Origin: Acheta domesticus
Taxonomy: Eukaryota; Arthropoda; Insecta; Orthoptera; Gryllidae
Assembly (NCBI GenBank): GCA_031308135.1
Contig: JAHLJT010009436.1
Location: forward strand, 214,867,420-214,931,419
Length of the DNA: 64,000 bases
Direction of reading: 5' to 3'
Below, piece after piece: positions 34,956 through 47,095 of the stretch. A model generated the notes under the pieces. It searched no databases, was not told the DNA's origin, and saw nothing but the letters and a program-made list of their open reading frames with translations. Position 1 is the stretch's first letter, and every line of letters starts with the position of its first letter. The translations under genes and the position numbers were made by a program.

Positions 34956-35900
34956 AACGGACGCGTGCCCGCACCCCTTCTGAGATTGTCTCTCCACTGC
35001 TCATTTGTGGCAGCACTCGAGGCAAACAGCGGTGGAGTCAAGCGATGTCCCGACCAGCGACTGCTCGGGGTGGTTTGCACCGCGCGCTGCTACCTCGATG
35101 CTCAGGTGCACTGTCGCTGACTTCTCCTTTGTAACCGACAGCCCCGACGCCGCCATCGCCACTGATTGGGCAACCGCCGTTCACCTTACTGCAGCCATCG
35201 ACGTTCCCATTTTTGTTGTCATTGTCGTGTCCGCAGGTGTTGCCTCCATCAACTTTAGTTTGTTGCTTTGCCAACTTGAGTGGCACCACCTTCCCGTGCT
35301 CGGTTCTCAAGTCTCACCTCCATGTCAATAGCCGTTACCATCATCCCTGCCGCTGCCCTACCCTCTCCTTCCTTTTGAACCCAGACGTCAATTGCTGCTG
35401 GCGATAACTCCAGCTTCCACCTCAAAGACGTACTCGCCGACGCCGCAACAGTTGACTTTGTCTTCAATTCCTCTGTCCTCACCTTCTGCTCTTCCTGCCT
35501 TTCACCTATTCTATCCAGCTACGATTGTTCTTATCTGGATTCTGCATCCTTCAACTCCGCATATGATTCTGCCACCGTCGTCTGCATCTTCATTGCCCGC
35601 CATTTTCTTACCTTCCATCGCCTCCTGCCCTGATTTCCAATAGTTCTCCTATCGACAGTAGTTGGTGACGCGACCCAGAACTCTTGCTTCACATCTGTTT
35701 CTGTCACTGCAGTTCCGATATTCGTCCTTTCCTCTCCCACCTTCGTCACTTCTCCATTACCATCGCCACCGCCTCCACCTCCATCGCTATCCTCCGCGTG
35801 TCGTGGTCGCAGTCGCTGCAGTCACTACAATTGCAGCGAGCTCCGCCATGCCGTCTGCAGCGGCCCGCGGCGTTCTGTACATCTCGCCACAAAAGCCGCT
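34956..35900. other. Pyrimidine-biased low-complexity stretch
   Basis: The plus strand is C/T-rich with recurring cacc, tcct and gccaccgtcg words. This is the mirror image of the purine-biased stretches elsewhere. The open frames in it lack similarity to any family. Confidence 0.55.
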
Positions 35901-37440
35901 CCCAACGCTACAGAGAGAACTCGCGAACCTCATTACTACGAGACAGCATCTCTGCGATAACCATTTCATTGTAGGAACGCTGCCCCGCGTTAAGCGGAGA
36001 AATTATTTTGTTCAGAGGGACGATGACAAGCAGACGGAAACGAAAACAATTGCTGCTTTTCTATTATCATGGAATAGTTGAGAACATTAAGGGAAGTCTC
36101 AATGAAAACCTTTCCAAAACAATACGAAATTTGATGGTACTAAATATCTATTACAAAAGAGTGAAAAATAATCTTCTGAACCTCTAGATTTCTAACGCTC
36201 ATTCTCTAATTATTACTATCATTATTATATTATTCCCTCCTGTACAAAAACAAATCGAAAAATGGCGGGACAAAAAACATGTAAAATCTGAATTGACTGG
36301 TTTTCAATAAAAAAATAAGTTGTCGTGTCTCAAAATAACTGTCTTGAGGCCTACGGTCGTAGCACATTAGTAAAGAAGACCCACTCACATGTTCTCTGAT
36401 TTTTATGGAGGAGTATTTCAGGGATATTTCGTTCATTTTCGCTATAAAACAGCTTGGAAGTGTTGAAAGCAGCTCAGGAACTCTCTCCGCTGCTAGCAAA
36501 ATTGCATTAACGTGATAGGTCTCTTGAGGCAAAACTCACCGTTTGCCTGCACCAAACATTTCCCCAGCTAGGCAATAACGTAGCTAACACATAGTACTAT
36601 CTCGAATTAAACGGATCTGTTATGTCGATCACAACGAGCTATAAACTCAATGAAAGGCCAATGCGACGGAGTAATTGATTCGACGAGTCCAATCCAAGAG
36701 ATAACATGGTAATGTTGAGGGGATTTCTTACTGTACAGAGGACGTATTTATGGAAACATCTTCCAGATTTTTCCATTAGTAAACCATGCGATAAAGAAAG
36801 GAGTTCCGAAAAACTACTGTTTCAGTCTGCACCAAGGACTTTTAGTAGCAATTGCTGGCAACCTACAGAAGGTGGTGAGGCATTCGTGGTCCAGACATGA
36901 CGTCACCAGGCAGTCTCCACCCCACCTCGACTTCAGTCACGTCAGGGCTGCACCCTCGGACGGCTTCCCTCGCAAGGAAGAAAGAGGGTTCTAGAAAAAG
37001 CAAGAGAGACAACAACGAACGATATGGACAAAAAGGAAAGGTACGTTATCCCCTCAGGAGGAAACAAATAATAGTAGTGAATGTTACTATCGGAAGACGT
37101 ATGTGGATGAGAGAGAGAAAGCAACGAAGAATAAATGTCGACCAACATTTTGTAAGTCGTGAACGTGATCAAACTAGAATGGTAGTAGAGATTGTTAATT
37201 AAAAATAATACAACTTAGAAACTAAAAATTAGAGAATTTGGGCAAGAGAGAACAATAATGATAACAAAAACAATTTCGTGAAATTACAATAATTATTACT
37301 CCTAGATACAGTATTTAAAAAGCTTAAGAAAATATGCAAAAAATAAGAAGAAACAAATTTCTGAAATAAACATGACAATTAAATCACCAACAAGAAAAAA
37401 CTACACTGCGGATGTGTTCCGCAAGAAGCAAACGAGATCC
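35901..37440. other. AT-rich non-coding stretch
   Basis: Mostly AT-rich; 36880-37000 is somewhat GC-richer. No gene is seen. Confidence 0.45.
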
Positions 37441-37800
37441 CAAAAAATCCAATCACACTACACGACAGCTCGTTCACGAACATCGCCGCCGAAACGACGC
37501 GTCGCCACGCAAGAGGAAGCGCGTGGTCGTCTGGCGTACGCGCGCCCCTGGCGGGCGCGGGGGCAAACGGGAAGAGGGCGCGTCACCAGAGATTTACAGC
37601 CCCGCTTCGCGCGCGCAGATGAGTCGCGCCGGACTGCACGCGCGCATCTCGCGCCATTAAATATGCAGCGGCGCCGGGACGAGCGGGTGGCGGAGACACG
37701 TCGCGCGCGGCTCCCGCGAGCCTCCTCGCCTCCCACCGCTCGCGTCGCACGCTGGGCCAAACACCGTTCCGAGAGGTGCACGCTGTCAGAAATTTCTGCA
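37441..37800. other. CpG-rich block
   Basis: Dense in CpG and cgcgcg words (37480-37770), ending at the MITE boundary. Confidence 0.55.
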
Positions 37801-38268
37801 TTAACCCATTACTGCCCAGAATGATTTTGTTCGCATAGCGCTCGCTCATAGTTGTCGCGTTCGTGCGCGCACAGGAGCCGTTTCTATAAGAAGACGTTTT
37901 TCTATAAGAAGAAGTAAAGCCGTTGAAACTTAAGCTGCGTAAGCCCCGTCAACTTCGATGCGGACCAACCACCGTTTATTTTACATCGGCCTCTCCCTCA
38001 TCTTAATCACAGGCTTATAGCAGCTAAGCACGTTTTTAGACGAAGATTCAAACCGACCCAAGTCATGTGTACACTCTGGCCAGGAATGTACAATGACTTA
38101 GCGATCACGACTAAACTGACATCTAGCATTCAAAAATGAAAAAAATCTTGCATGTTTCGTTTAGGATGCCTACGTATACTGAAAATCTACAAAGTATTTC
38201 AAAATAAGCAAATTTGAGTTGACCAGAAATTAGCGCGTCATATCACACGCTGGACATTAATGGGTTAA
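37801..38268. mobile_element. piggyBac-like miniature element (MITE)
   Basis: The left end reads TTAACCCATTACTGCCCAG and the complement of the right end reads TTAACCCATTAATGTCCAG. The ends therefore match at 17 of 19 positions and both are bounded by TTAA, the piggyBac target site, with the CCC start usual for that superfamily. It is 468 bp including both TTAAs and has no transposase sequence, so it would be non-autonomous. The inner bases diverge. Confidence 0.75.
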
Positions 38269-38653
38269 ACTACTGTAAATTACATTTAAGTAATTATCAC
38301 GAACGCACATTAAATTTAATATTCATAGGATGCAAGAGTCAAAGCTTCGAGGAATGAATGAGTGAATGATCTTGATGGAGCAGGGATTACAAATATATGA
38401 TAGATATTAAGGCAGGAGAAACGAGAGAATCTCTACATTAAATCTATATTGATTTTAATTTAAGTACTACATTTAATGTACAAATATAGAAAGTTCTATG
38501 TAATGTACAAGGTATAATAAGTTTCAGTACATTAAGACATTAATGTACATTGAATTTAATGATATTTCTCACAGCGTGCGTTCCACTCACGCTTTTCTTG
38601 ATTCTAACAATGTCCGCTGTCTGAAGTCATAGATTTCCTCGGCCAGAGTCTTG

Positions 38654-38834
38654 AAAATGCTCTTGGCTGAGCGGGTGACGCCGCGTCGAAAGCTGTGGTG
38701 CCGACGTTTCAACCATCTTGTCGTGATCTTCCTCATGGCAAGTCTGGTGGATTTAAGACCACGACAAGACGGTAGAAACGACGGCACCATAGCCTTCGAC
38801 GCGGCGTTACCCACACAGCCAAGTGCATTCGCAG
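38654..38834. repeat. Imperfect palindrome with ~75-bp arms
   Basis: The left arm (about 38654-38731) and the complement of the right arm (about 38756-38834) share ACGCCGCGTCGAA, TGGTGCCG and TCTTGTCGTG with scattered mismatches, around a spacer of about 25 bp. Read on the minus strand the arms carry GAAACGTCGGCACC, a word frequent near the 3' ends of some retroelements. Two diverged copies of one repeat in head-to-head orientation is the simplest reading. Confidence 0.85.
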
Positions 38835-39500
38835 TATCTGCTAAGTACTCAGATGTGTTTTTCGCACAAGTCGAATAGAACGGCTGATTTTATTAGTGAT
38901 CATTGCAGTATGAGTTACTGCAAGGGACGAGTGGTTTTTATCTGGCTCTCCTTTTGGGACGGGATAACGAGTCTGAACATCAATTTTTATATACGTTCGC
39001 GCATCATTTTTCACACAATGCATATTTCGCATCTGAACTATTGAGAGCCGGAAATATAAAAAAAATCATGGAGGTGAGATTAAAAAAACAATCATAAGAC
39101 ATTCGTGAGTCTTAACTGGGTTTGACTGATATCTTAAGTGGGTATGACTGTCTATGAAAGACGATTATGCATTGGAGACATACGATACGCAGAAAATGAA
39201 TGTCATATAATAACAACTACGCACAAATCTTGCCTCAAATATTACTACGCTAGTTGTAGTAGGAAATGATGCGGGGTTTATAACGTTCTTACCAATAGAA
39301 AGCTCAGACGTATCTCATTATTTGTACGCCATTAAAGAACTATCATGAGAACAAGAAGAGCTCAACTAATATCGCGTATAACGATCGAATATGACAACAT
39401 ATTAAAAACAACTACGAAAAGAAACAAACAAAAACAAGAAAAAAACCAAACAAAAATTACAACAAAAAAAACAACTAAACTCAAAAGAACATTTATTACA
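38835..39500. other. AT-rich non-coding stretch
   Basis: An A-rich tract (39400-39480) is the only simple feature. Confidence 0.5.
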
Positions 39501-40125
39501 ATACTTCATTGGTAAATACGACGTCTGCCGAAGCTAGTGGTGAATGACGGCAAGAGTCCAGTTTCCGCCCACAGCGCATCCTCCCGGCCTTCGCCTGAGC
39601 AGCCCGGTGAGATTGCCTGGCTGCGCGGGAGTTTATAGGGACGCGACAGCAGGCGCGTGCTCCCCCCCACGCCGCCCCGCCCATTGTTGACATATTGGGC
39701 TCGGCGCGACGCGATGCCTCCCATAAGCGACACCGCGGATGAAGGTTTTCGGCGGGGGGAGGCCGGAATCGGGGAACCTGGTGGCGCCTTCCGGATGCGG
39801 CAACTCCCAAACGCTGCCGCAGTGCACGACGTGGTCGTGGTGGCGGCGGCGAAGCAGGAGGTTGTGTTAGAGACAAGAACTTAGCATGAGAAGAAGAAAG
39901 AGAAGCAAGAAGACGCAAAAGAAAAAGGCAATCGTATTGTGAAGGAGTAAAGCGCGATGAGGATAGGGTAGGCGAAAAGGTTGAAAGGGACATGATTTAA
40001 GGATTAATGTATGAATATTTGTCTGTTATCTGCAGGTTTTTATGTTTTTTGAACTTCATCCCTCACATGTAAAGCCACTGGGGTAGTTAGTGAATGAAAA
40101 AAAACAACTAGTAGTGCTAAAACCG
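39501..40125. other. Moderately CpG-rich patch and flank
   Basis: 39540-39880 is GC-rich, with a purine-rich right flank (39860-39980). No gene is seen. Confidence 0.45.
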
Positions 40126-40809
40126 CACGTACTTTTTCGCCCGAAATTTCACGCACAATTTTGCGAAAAGTACTCAAATTTTCGAAAAATTATACATAAT
40201 CATATTTCAAAATCTATCTTTAAGGAACAGATTTCATTAGGGAAAAATATCTACCTTTAATATATTAGTTGTAGAAAGGCGCCGAAAAAATTTTGAACTT
40301 TTGCAATTATCGAAAAATCAGACTTTTCAATGGACATGAGACCTGAACCACATTTTAAACGTTGTTCACACTGTCCAACAAAAAAATTAATCAAAAACGA
40401 TAGAGACATTTTTCTGAAAATTTTGAAAATGTCCCAGGGGCTTCTTGCGAATTTTCCCTCAAAATTAAAATATCGGTTTCAAAATTAAGGGGCCGCGAAA
40501 TCAGCCAGATCGATTGAGGAATATCATTTTGGAGTAAATGGCCGAACGGTTTAGCAGCTACTGTTTTTCATAGACGGACGATGAGACAAACGTTTTGCCG
40601 TCTTTCGGTCTTTCGATACCAAGGACCCACGAAACGTATTCTGCCTACGCCACGTATTAGAGGATTTCATCCCCTTCCCCCGAAATTTAGCAACTGGAAT
40701 TATCCACTTTTCCGTTATCAGGGTCTTGTAATAAGACTTTTCCTGCCAAAAATTCGCCGTTTTCTGGGCAGTATTACATAACTTTCTCTCTACTCGGTAG
40801 CGAGAAAGT
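40126..40809. repeat. Possible degenerate repeat block ending in a hairpin
   Basis: A/T-run-rich sequence with many aaaattt words grades into more complex sequence and ends in the hairpin at 40781-40809. It looks like repetitive DNA by texture, but no second copy is present in the window, so this is inference. Confidence 0.35.
40781..40809. repeat. Near-perfect hairpin
   Basis: ACTTTCTC pairs with GAGAAAGT, and inside them CTAC pairs with GTAG around a TCG loop, with one mismatch between the two helices. Such a compact palindrome often marks a transposon end. Confidence 0.8.
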
Positions 40810-41505
40810 AAAAAGATGTGGCGATAGTAACGGTGGTGGCATGGGCAAGAGAGGATAAACGACATATTGTTTCTTCCTCCGAACAGAGGTGGCGGCGTTT
40901 CCTCAAAGGTTCACAAGTCCCGACGACTTGCCGCGGCGGCGGTGCTCCTGACACCGTCTCCTCAGGCGCGCGAACGTCGACATTTGTTTGGAGAAGTCTT
41001 CTGTCGTTGTCCCGCTCCTCTTTGATTCGCTCGCAATCTGTTTTCCGAAAGTCTCCTTCCTGGCGAAACGACAAAGAGTTTGTAGCCGAGGATAAGAAGA
41101 AATCTTCACACGTGTTCATATCAACACTTTTTTTATTCTTTTCTTGTATGTTGGGGTTTGTGTATTTTCATTGGTTCTACGTGCTTTCTTTGTATATCAA
41201 TTTCCTTTGTGAAACGCAAGACTTCTCAACTGTGATTTCTAAAAAAAAATACGATTATGTCGGCAATGTGAATAAGGATATTCAGTTTGTTTCCATTATA
41301 TTAAGATAATAATATGGACTTGGGACAGATTAGGATGAACAAAATGAGACAGAAAGTGAGAGAGAGATTCACGAGTTTTATGGGAAGACAACTATTTCCA
41401 TATTATGGACTCTACAAAATCTACATGCTCTTGAACTCCCCCACGAGGTTACACATAACACACCACAATAACTCCCGTTCTAAAACCCACCCTCGCGGCA
41501 ATATC
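40810..41505. other. Non-coding stretch
   Basis: GC-balanced to 41110, then AT-rich. Nothing is recognised. Confidence 0.45.
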
Positions 41506-41935
41506 AGACCGTAAAATCAATCCTTTACCGCTTAGCAATCAATGATTAATCGAAGGAATAACGACCTGCGATGGTGGGCCGGGCGTTATGGCGAAGCGAC
41601 AGAAAGCTCGTTCACGCCAATGTAAACGCGGGGTATGATCAATTTCATGGTAATGACTAAACGTTCGCCAACGCCGAGTGGAACGTCAGATCGGTAGTAA
41701 AGCGAGAGGCCCTTGCGGAGCAAAGCCCCTCCCCCCAAGTTTTACGGCTGAAAAAGTTTCGCAATAAACCGCGACCTTCGCGGCGACAACTCTCGCCGCG
41801 CGATGCTGTGGCAGCGGGCCGCAATTAGGAGTGCGACACACGCGGCGGTGGCACGCCGTTGCTCGGGGCCTAACGGAAGGCTCTCGGTGACACGGGAGGG
41901 GCGTTAGTGTACCCTTACAGGAACGTGAGGTGAGA
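41506..41935. promoter_or_regulatory. Candidate regulatory block
   Basis: High-complexity sequence with ATTA/TAAT cores (atcaatgattaatcg, tggtaatgact), CpGs and no open frame. The texture resembles conserved non-coding DNA of developmental genes. Inference only. Confidence 0.35.
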
Positions 41936-43260
41936 GAACTGTTATTATTGCCAATACGTTTTTTTTCTGTGATTGCAGAGTCAAATATACATTAGTCAAT
42001 TAAATTGTAAATTACATTGAAACATATGAAAGGAATTAATTAAAAAATAAGTAGCACCGATAAAGTGTCAAAAATAACTCAATAGCGAAAATAAATGAAT
42101 GTTTTTAATTCATATCTTCGACTATCGTAGAGAAATCATAGAGAAATTAGAAGTTTCGTCAGAATAAAATATTTTAGATAATCAACAGTTTCCACCACAT
42201 CCTTCATAATTACATGTAGGGATGCACTATTATTATTTTTGTCAGTTTTGCTCATGCATTTTCATATGTTATTATTTTACACTTTCATGCAGCAAAACTT
42301 GTGAAGAGAACGAACTCAGACCCTTGTAGTCACGGTTCTCCTATCTCTCGACCAATCTGAACAATATCCTGTATTTCTCTGTAATTCGTAAATCATTCTC
42401 CAATCTTTACCCATCTCAACGGAATCACGCCAACATTCCTATTTTTTAACATTAATACCAATAATGGTTTAATTCAAACGGATTTTCTACTAAAAAATAG
42501 CATTTAGAGAAAACTCCATACGAGTTGTATTAATAGTCTATTTTTTACTATTCTTATTTTGAGTTAGAATTTGATAAAATCGCAAACCTTTTCCCTTACG
42601 ATTACCACTTTCTCAAATCTGACTCACTATTTCAAGGAAAGGTATCGTCGCGCAGCAACCCACACAGCTTTTACATTTGAAATGTACGCACACGAACCGC
42701 AAGGTAATGGGTAATTCAGATTATTTGTGAAATGCCTCAACCAAGAAGCCAAGCACAATGTTAATGTTGTGATCCACGACTGAAATAATATGTATTGTGT
42801 GAATGTTAATATGCTTCTTGGTGTTTAAAGAATGTTAATCATGTTTAGTGATTCGGACCAAACATTGTATATTCAAACGTTTACATGTTCTGCGTTCTGT
42901 GCTTACACATACTACGATCTTTCTTTAGTATCAATGCTTAACCTCTCGCAGTACAATGGAATTAATGAATTTGTTGTGTAATGAAACTTGTACATACGAG
43001 AGAAATAATTTAGAATTGGAATTTGAACAATATTTTGCAAACATTATTTAGTTGAAAAGACCAATTGAAAGTAAAAGACAAATTATGACGAAAATATAGA
43101 TACGTGCAGGCAAACATACGAGAAGGTTTTAACTTTCCACATATCTGATATACAACTTATTGTAATGAGAAGTATTGACACACTATTCATGTAATTTCTT
43201 CAACGACACATGCTGCATATGAGAGCATACAATTGATTATTGCCACGCGAAAAAATAAAA
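41936..43260. other. Long AT-rich stretch without genes
   Basis: Nothing recognisable was seen in this AT-rich stretch. Confidence 0.5.
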
Positions 43261-43439
43261 CTCACGAACCCATAACTAAACCCACAAATAGTAACCCCCG
43301 CCCGATCACGAAGCACACTCATAACGTAAGGCACACGCGCGTGTGGCTGAGCAGCCGTGCACCCTTCGCACGTGAGAACCAGGGGCGGGGCGGCGCCAAG
43401 GAGCACGGAATGCGGCAAATAAATAAAACTTTGTATCGG

Positions 43440-44045
43440 TGAGCGCGGGCGGGCGGAATGTAGCACAATGCGGCGAGAACAAACGTGCATTTCCCCCTAG
43501 CGTCTAATGGCTCTCGAGCGCAGAGGGTGGCCAGGAGTTGCGGGGATTGGTGGAGAGGGCGATCGGAGCGGGGTGGTGGGGCGGTCGGAAGTAGTCGCGG
43601 GCAGTCGGGAGCGGTAGGGGCGGTTGGGGGCGGTTGGGGGCGGTAGGGGGCGGTGGGGGCGGCTGGGGGAGATCGGGGGCGGTTGGGGAAGGTCGGGGGC
43701 GGCTGGGGGAGATCGGGGGCGGTTGGGGAAGGTCGGGGGCGGTTGGGGAAGGTCGGGGGCGGTCGGAGCGATCGGGGGCGGTCGAGGGCGATCGTGGGCG
43801 GTCGGGAGCGGTCGGAGTGATCGGGCCGAGCGGTCGGAGCGGGGCGGCGGGACAGGGAGGGACGAGGCAGTCGTGGCGTGGGGGGCGGTCGGGGAGAAGC
43901 AGGGAGGGCGTGGGCAGGCGGGACGGGGCTGGGCAGGGATGGCGGTCGGGGCGGAGCGAGGTACGCGGTCGGGGAGAAGCGGGATGGGGCGAGGCGGGCC
44001 GGAAGGAGCGTGGGCGTGTCTAGAGCGGGGTTGAGGAAGGTGAGG
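43440..44045. repeat. G-rich minisatellite, ~20-bp unit
   Basis: Between 43610 and 43850 units gggggcggctgggggagatc and gggggcggttggggaaggtc alternate, giving a 20-bp period with partial 40-bp organisation. The ends decay into less regular G-rich sequence. Proline/arginine-rich frames on the minus strand are by-products. Confidence 0.85.
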
Positions 44046-45242
44046 GGGGTTGGTGGGGGAAAAGTTGTGGACGGAATCAAGGAAATCGAAAGAAATGTGA
44101 GAAGTGCAGTATGTGGTGGCCAAGGTAGTGCGCGCGGTAAACAAATCAATGGTTAATGTGAAAGAAGGTGCAGGAAATACTCCATCCAAATTAGAAAAGT
44201 ACTCCATCATCGTTAACAAGCCTACTACAATTTTAGAATAAGAAAACCAGAAGTAAGTCTGAAGATTTGTAATGCGGTCGTTCACGTGTCCAGGCCGAAG
44301 TGAAAATTTGTGTTCGGGAGACGTTATTTGGTGCAGAATTTCCTTGTTTCTCCGGAAAGCCAAAAAGCAACTGAGAATACCGCACATCAATCCCAGATCC
44401 AACGCCACTCTATTAACTTAAATCCGAGCGCGGAATCCCTGCCAAAATATAGAAATGAGTCACGTAACAGACATCACGTATCTCAAATGGCACTGGCGTA
44501 TGGCGACAGGGAGCTTTAAAAATGGCTCAATGTGGACGACACCGCATTTGAGGAGAAATCACCCAGGCAACATGCAATAATAACTCGCAAATCGGAGGCA
44601 GTTTCTGTGTGCGAGCGGTAACAAGTAGGGCGTGGCGTGTGTAGAGCACGGGCCATGGGTCAGGAAACGGGAGGAGAGTCTAACGACTGAACCACAAGTT
44701 ACGTCGTATGGAACAAGTAGTGGGTTTCATGATAGAGCTTCACAACAAAACGGATGAAACGAAGCCTCTTCATTAGGTGCGCTATACGGACAGGTAAATC
44801 AACGTGCATTTGGATTGTTGTTTCATTTGTATGAAGGCAACATCCGGGAACGAAGTTTGCAAGTAACATGAAGCCGTCTAAGTGAGCTAGTATCACGTTC
44901 TTGGAACAAAGTGACGCTCTCGGCGAGCGGTGCAGAATCAGCAGCCTCGCTTTGTGTAACAAACACGCAGTACACAAGACTTTCCGGGATAACGCACAGA
45001 GAATGTCTTCAGACATGACTTAAGCTCCTCAACAAAATAAACGATACGGCCTCATGTCAACCTCCGATGTGCAACCAGGGCATTCAACATATCATTGTCA
45101 TTTTCAATTTTTCCCATCTCCAGTTGCTCTAGAGAGCCGGGAATTTATTCATTTTTTGGGTATAATTTAAGATGCACCCGATTAGGTTTTTGTAGCGAGG
45201 ATCGGGCCTAATTTAAATAAACTTCTTACATTTACACCTCGC
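44046..45242. other. Non-coding stretch
   Basis: Mixed composition. A 105-codon minus-strand open frame (44699-45016) has no recognisable domain and is probably chance. Confidence 0.4.
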
Positions 45243-45535
45243 TATCGATCTTGGTCAGTGTGCTCGGTATCCACTACGCGGCCCCGGGTTCGAATTCCCG
45301 GTCGAGGCAAGACTATAGTGTGCATTTTCCTTGCAATGTCCTATATTGCTGTGTGACGATGAGAAAATTCACTTCACAGGTTGAGAAGACCGAATTACGG
45401 CTTGGGGATGTCTAAGTGCTAACCACACGTACCCCCTTAACCCATGGCCGCGAGGAAGGGACGTCGCCGGTAGGCATGAGCCCGTTCACGGGCTGTCGCG
45501 CCAAGTACATACATACATATATACTTATATTTAAC
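45243..45535 (+). mobile_element. tRNA-derived SINE
   Basis: A tRNA-like head has an A-box-like segment (TTGGTCAGTGTGCTCGG, 45251-45267) and a B box, GGTTCGAATTC (45287-45297), inside CCCGGGTTCGAATTCCCGG. About 220 bp of unrelated body and a catacatacata tail (about 45505-45525) follow. The spacing of the two boxes (about 36 bp) fits a tRNA-type pol III promoter. The head does not fold into a full cloverleaf, so it is not called a tRNA gene. Confidence 0.65.
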
Positions 45536-45599
45536 TTAAAAACTATTACAGATGACCTCTTCGGGCCTTGTTACCATTAGGTAACATATTGGGTAAAAT

Positions 45600-46135
45600 A
45601 TCACGTACTTGGACAGCGACTTCATTTACAGGAGAGTGACGGCAGAGGGGGCAATATGGCAAGTGACAGGCCTGCGAGTGTCAGGTACCTGGAGACGGCC
45701 GCTCCGGCTCGGGCGCGGGGGCGCCGTGATGCATCGCGTCCGCCAGGTGCGGCGGGGCGCGCGGGCTGCGCGGGGCAGGGAGGGGGCGGGCGGCGAGATT
45801 GGTTTCCCGGCCCCGCAGGGCCCGGGGACCTACCCCAACGCGCTGGCGTGCGCCTAATGTCCTCAGGGGGTGGGGTCGCGCGCCGCTCCGTTTATTTTTA
45901 ATGCGTTTTCGTTTTCTAATCCCATTCCAGACGCGCGCGGAGCGGCAACGCCGCCGCCGCCGCCGCAGCCGATCTCTCGCCCTCGCGGGGAGCGCGTACG
46001 CGCCCGCCACAGTGGGGGAGAGGGGGAGAGACGCGTTTTCGAGTTTCCACGGAAAATCCGCCGCTCTGATCAAAACTAAGCGGTTTTTGTTTCACGCACA
46101 TGCTCCCTCGACAACGGGCCGCGAGAAGGGGCAGA
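45600..46135. other. CpG island
   Basis: CpG-dense at 45650-46040 with a CCGCCG run at 45950-45966. No exon is supported. Confidence 0.6.
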
Positions 46136-46376
46136 TTTAGCAGTGGGGGGTTAGAATGATTGGGACGATACGGAGACAGAGGTTGTGATCATGCTAATAG
46201 TAGGGATTGGGCTATTGAACCTGTGAATATTGAGTGATTCCGAGCGCGTCAACGACGAAGGTCATTAGTCCCGTAAGTGTAGTGCATGTTTTATTGCGGG
46301 TGGCGGTGATCCTCCCCCGCAGCGTCGCGATACCCAGCGCCGACCTACACATCGGTTTGAGGGCTTATCTCAACGA
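46136..46376. other. Left flank of R1 copy 2
   Basis: High-complexity sequence including acgacgaaggtcattag. It may be part of a longer repeat that is truncated in copy 1. No gene is seen. Confidence 0.35.
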
Positions 46377-46611
46377 GGTATCTCCCACCAGCGCGGCACC
46401 GCCCCAGCCGAGACAAGCTCTAGAATCCCTTCTGGTCAACCGTCATGCCGGTAGTGTACAGCATGTAAGTGTGTGTGTAAGAAAGGGGTGAGAATAGGAG
46501 AAGAAAGAAGATCGCGCGCGGTCCGTGGCCCGTTTGTTAGAGTACTGCTCAGGCATTAGCCTGCAGTTGATCTGAGAAACCACGGAATACTACAGATCAG
46601 AACAGCCGGCC
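46377..46611 (+). repeat. Dispersed repeat R1, copy 2
   Basis: Aligns end to end with the complement of 11061-11298. Similar lengths (235 and 238 bp) suggest both copies cover the same segment of one repeat family. A B-box-like word on the minus strand (ggtttgagtcc, about 46691-46701) lies just outside the shared part. Confidence 0.85.
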
Positions 46612-47095
46612 GTCACAATGCTTCCCCAGACAGAATATCTCAACTCGACCTAGCTGTATAGTTAGTGTCAAATATCCTTCCACCGCCAGGACTCAAACCC
46701 TAGGACCTCCTGGAGTTGTGAATAGGTTTAGGACAACGAGGATGGTTTAAAAGCTGTCTGGAAGTAAAATGAGAGGAAAATAAGACTGAGGGGGTGGTTG
46801 AACAAAAAAGATTAGAAGATGAGAAAGGTGACGGGGAGGGGAGCGACGAAGAGACTCAGGATGATGAACAGGCACGGAAGGTAAGCTGAAGTCGGGGAGA
46901 ATATGTTTGGGGTCAGGAACGAAGGCACAGGCAGGAAATAGTTCTGTGGATCAAGTGGAGGTAGCAGAAATAGTCTCGGAGACCAAATTAGATCTATTCC
47001 AAAGATCATCTAGGGACGTTCATTTAGGATCAATTTGAAGTACCGAGAATAATAAAGTGCATTGTCGCTTTAGAAACTAAGTTCGCATGAATGCC
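46612..47095. other. Non-coding flank, purine-biased
   Basis: Purine-rich from 46740. No gene is seen. Confidence 0.45.

Noticed and set aside
34935..36081. Several overlapping plus-strand frames of 60-140 codons
   Set aside because: They come from C/T-biased sequence, with no family similarity and no consistent exon borders.
44699..45016. 105-codon minus-strand frame
   Set aside because: No recognisable family. A frame of this length is expected by chance in a window of this size.
45243..45312. Functional tRNA gene
   Set aside because: It has A- and B-box-like words but no convincing acceptor and anticodon stems, and it continues into a SINE body with a repeat tail.
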